From Candidatus Hecatellales archaeon (GTDB taxonomy: Archaea > Thermoproteota > Bathyarchaeia > Hecatellales > Hecatellaceae): a stretch of 5,392 bases of DNA. The stretch lies in NCBI GenBank assembly GCA_003662515.1, contig QMYF01000054.1:1-5392 (forward strand), written 5' to 3'. The position numbers and the translations under genes were made by a program. Position 1 is the first letter of the stretch. Every line of letters starts with the position of its first letter. Below, piece after piece: positions 5,119 through 5,392 of the stretch. The notes beneath the pieces were generated by a model that saw only the letters and a program-made list of their open reading frames with translations, was not told the origin of the DNA and ran no database searches.

Positions 5119-5392
5119 AGAGGGCTACTCCTTCAATTATCGTTATCGCCGCCAGGATTAAAGTTGTCAGCTGGAATATGGTAAGCTGAACTTCAAGTCT
5201 CCCCAGCTGGTCTCTCAACTCCTCCGAGTATTTCGCCTGCTTTAAAGCCTCGAAAAGCTTTTCCCCGTTATATTTGAGAAGCTTGGGCAGGCTTTCAGTT
5301 CCCGGGATGGCTCCTGGAAAGTTGGTTAAAACCACGTGGACAGCGTTTACCTCGGAGGCTAGAGAGGTGCCGAAGCTTGTTCCGCTCTGAAG
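5090..5392 (-). CDS. C-terminal part of an unidentified membrane-anchored protein (partial)
   Basis: The minus-strand frame is open from the right edge to TGA 5092-5090, so 100 C-terminal residues are visible and the gene continues outside the window. A GTG at 5335 could be read as a start of an 81-residue protein, but the frame upstream stays open and no clear Shine-Dalgarno supports it, so I treat it as internal. The visible part begins with a small-residue-rich stretch (LQSGTSFGTSLASEV), then a polar, probably helical region (about 34-69, with KYSEELRDQLGRLE). One hydrophobic segment follows (about 72-93, TIFQLTTLILAAITIIEGVA core), ending with the basic tail RKRKTG. By the positive-inside rule the tail is cytosolic and the bulk of the protein lies outside, a common arrangement for archaeal surface or exported proteins with a C-terminal anchor. 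I do not recognise the family. Confidence 0.65.
   Translation of the reverse strand, partial: LQSGTSFGTSLASEVNAVHVVLTNFPGAIPGTESLPKLLKYNGEKLFEALKQAKYSEELRDQLGRLEVQLTIFQLTTLILAAITIIEGVALYAGRKRKTG
5128..5134 (-). promoter_or_regulatory. Shine-Dalgarno of the FmdE-like gene
   Basis: GAAGGAG on the minus strand ends 9 nt before ATG 5118, inside the coding region of the upstream gene. It fixes the start and implies independent ribosome entry despite the gene overlap. Confidence 0.6.

Noticed and set aside
5090..5335. An independent 81-residue small membrane protein starting at GTG 5335
   Set aside because: The frame stays open upstream to the window edge and no convincing Shine-Dalgarno precedes the GTG, so it is better read as the C-terminus of a longer protein.
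1..5392. RNA genes, CRISPR arrays, insertion sequences or attachment sites
   Set aside because: I saw no tRNA-like cloverleaf, no regularly spaced repeats, no transposase and no terminal inverted repeats. Coding density leaves gaps of at most about 90 nt.

Overview
The window looks like an archaeal chromosome segment with compact, operon-style gene packing, at a rough estimate near 50% GC. The archaeal assignment rests on the tail of a prefoldin beta-like protein followed directly by a DHH-family phosphoesterase (an archaeal neighbourhood), a stand-alone 6-phospho-3-hexuloisomerase, TATA-like boxes upstream of the two internal transcription units, a GAGGTGA Shine-Dalgarno sequence, and several TTG starts. 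The lineage cannot be fixed from this sequence; an uncultured Thermoproteota/Bathyarchaeia-type genome would fit, but that is a low-confidence guess.

Layout, left to right. (1) 2-103: C-terminal end of a prefoldin beta-like chaperone subunit. It is followed after 3 nt by a DHH/DHHA1 phosphoesterase (107-1102). (2) 1147-3565: a three-gene operon with ATGA stop/start overlaps, ecfA1-ecfA2-ecfT. It encodes the two ATPases and the transmembrane coupling protein of an energy-coupling factor (ECF) vitamin/metal importer. No substrate-binding S component is present. A TATA-like box about 35 nt upstream suggests a leaderless or nearly leaderless transcript. (3) 3566-3649: a short regulatory gap with a T-run, two AT-rich TATA-like palindromes and a strong Shine-Dalgarno sequence. 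(4) 3650-4696: a universal stress protein followed with no gap by a SIS-domain 6-phospho-3-hexuloisomerase. (5) 4693-5392, minus strand: a short FmdE-domain protein that converges on the isomerase gene with a 4-nt tail-to-tail overlap. Its start lies inside the end of an upstream gene for a C-terminally membrane-anchored protein that runs off the window.

How the genes fit together: EcfA1, EcfA2 and EcfT would form the energising module that works with S components encoded elsewhere. The isomerase belongs to the ribulose monophosphate route, which many archaea use to make pentose phosphates, and sits in a probable two-gene unit with the Usp. The FmdE-like protein and its membrane-protein neighbour form a separate minus-strand unit of unknown job.

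I found no RNA genes, mobile elements, CRISPR arrays or long repeats. No stretch longer than about 90 bases lacks a gene. I see no convincing new multi-gene system. The points most worth a second look are the Usp start and its double TATA region, the single amber codon separating the in-frame Usp and isomerase ORFs, the loss of the motif cysteine in the FmdE-like protein, the Lys in the first EcfT coupling motif, and the unidentified membrane-protein tail.
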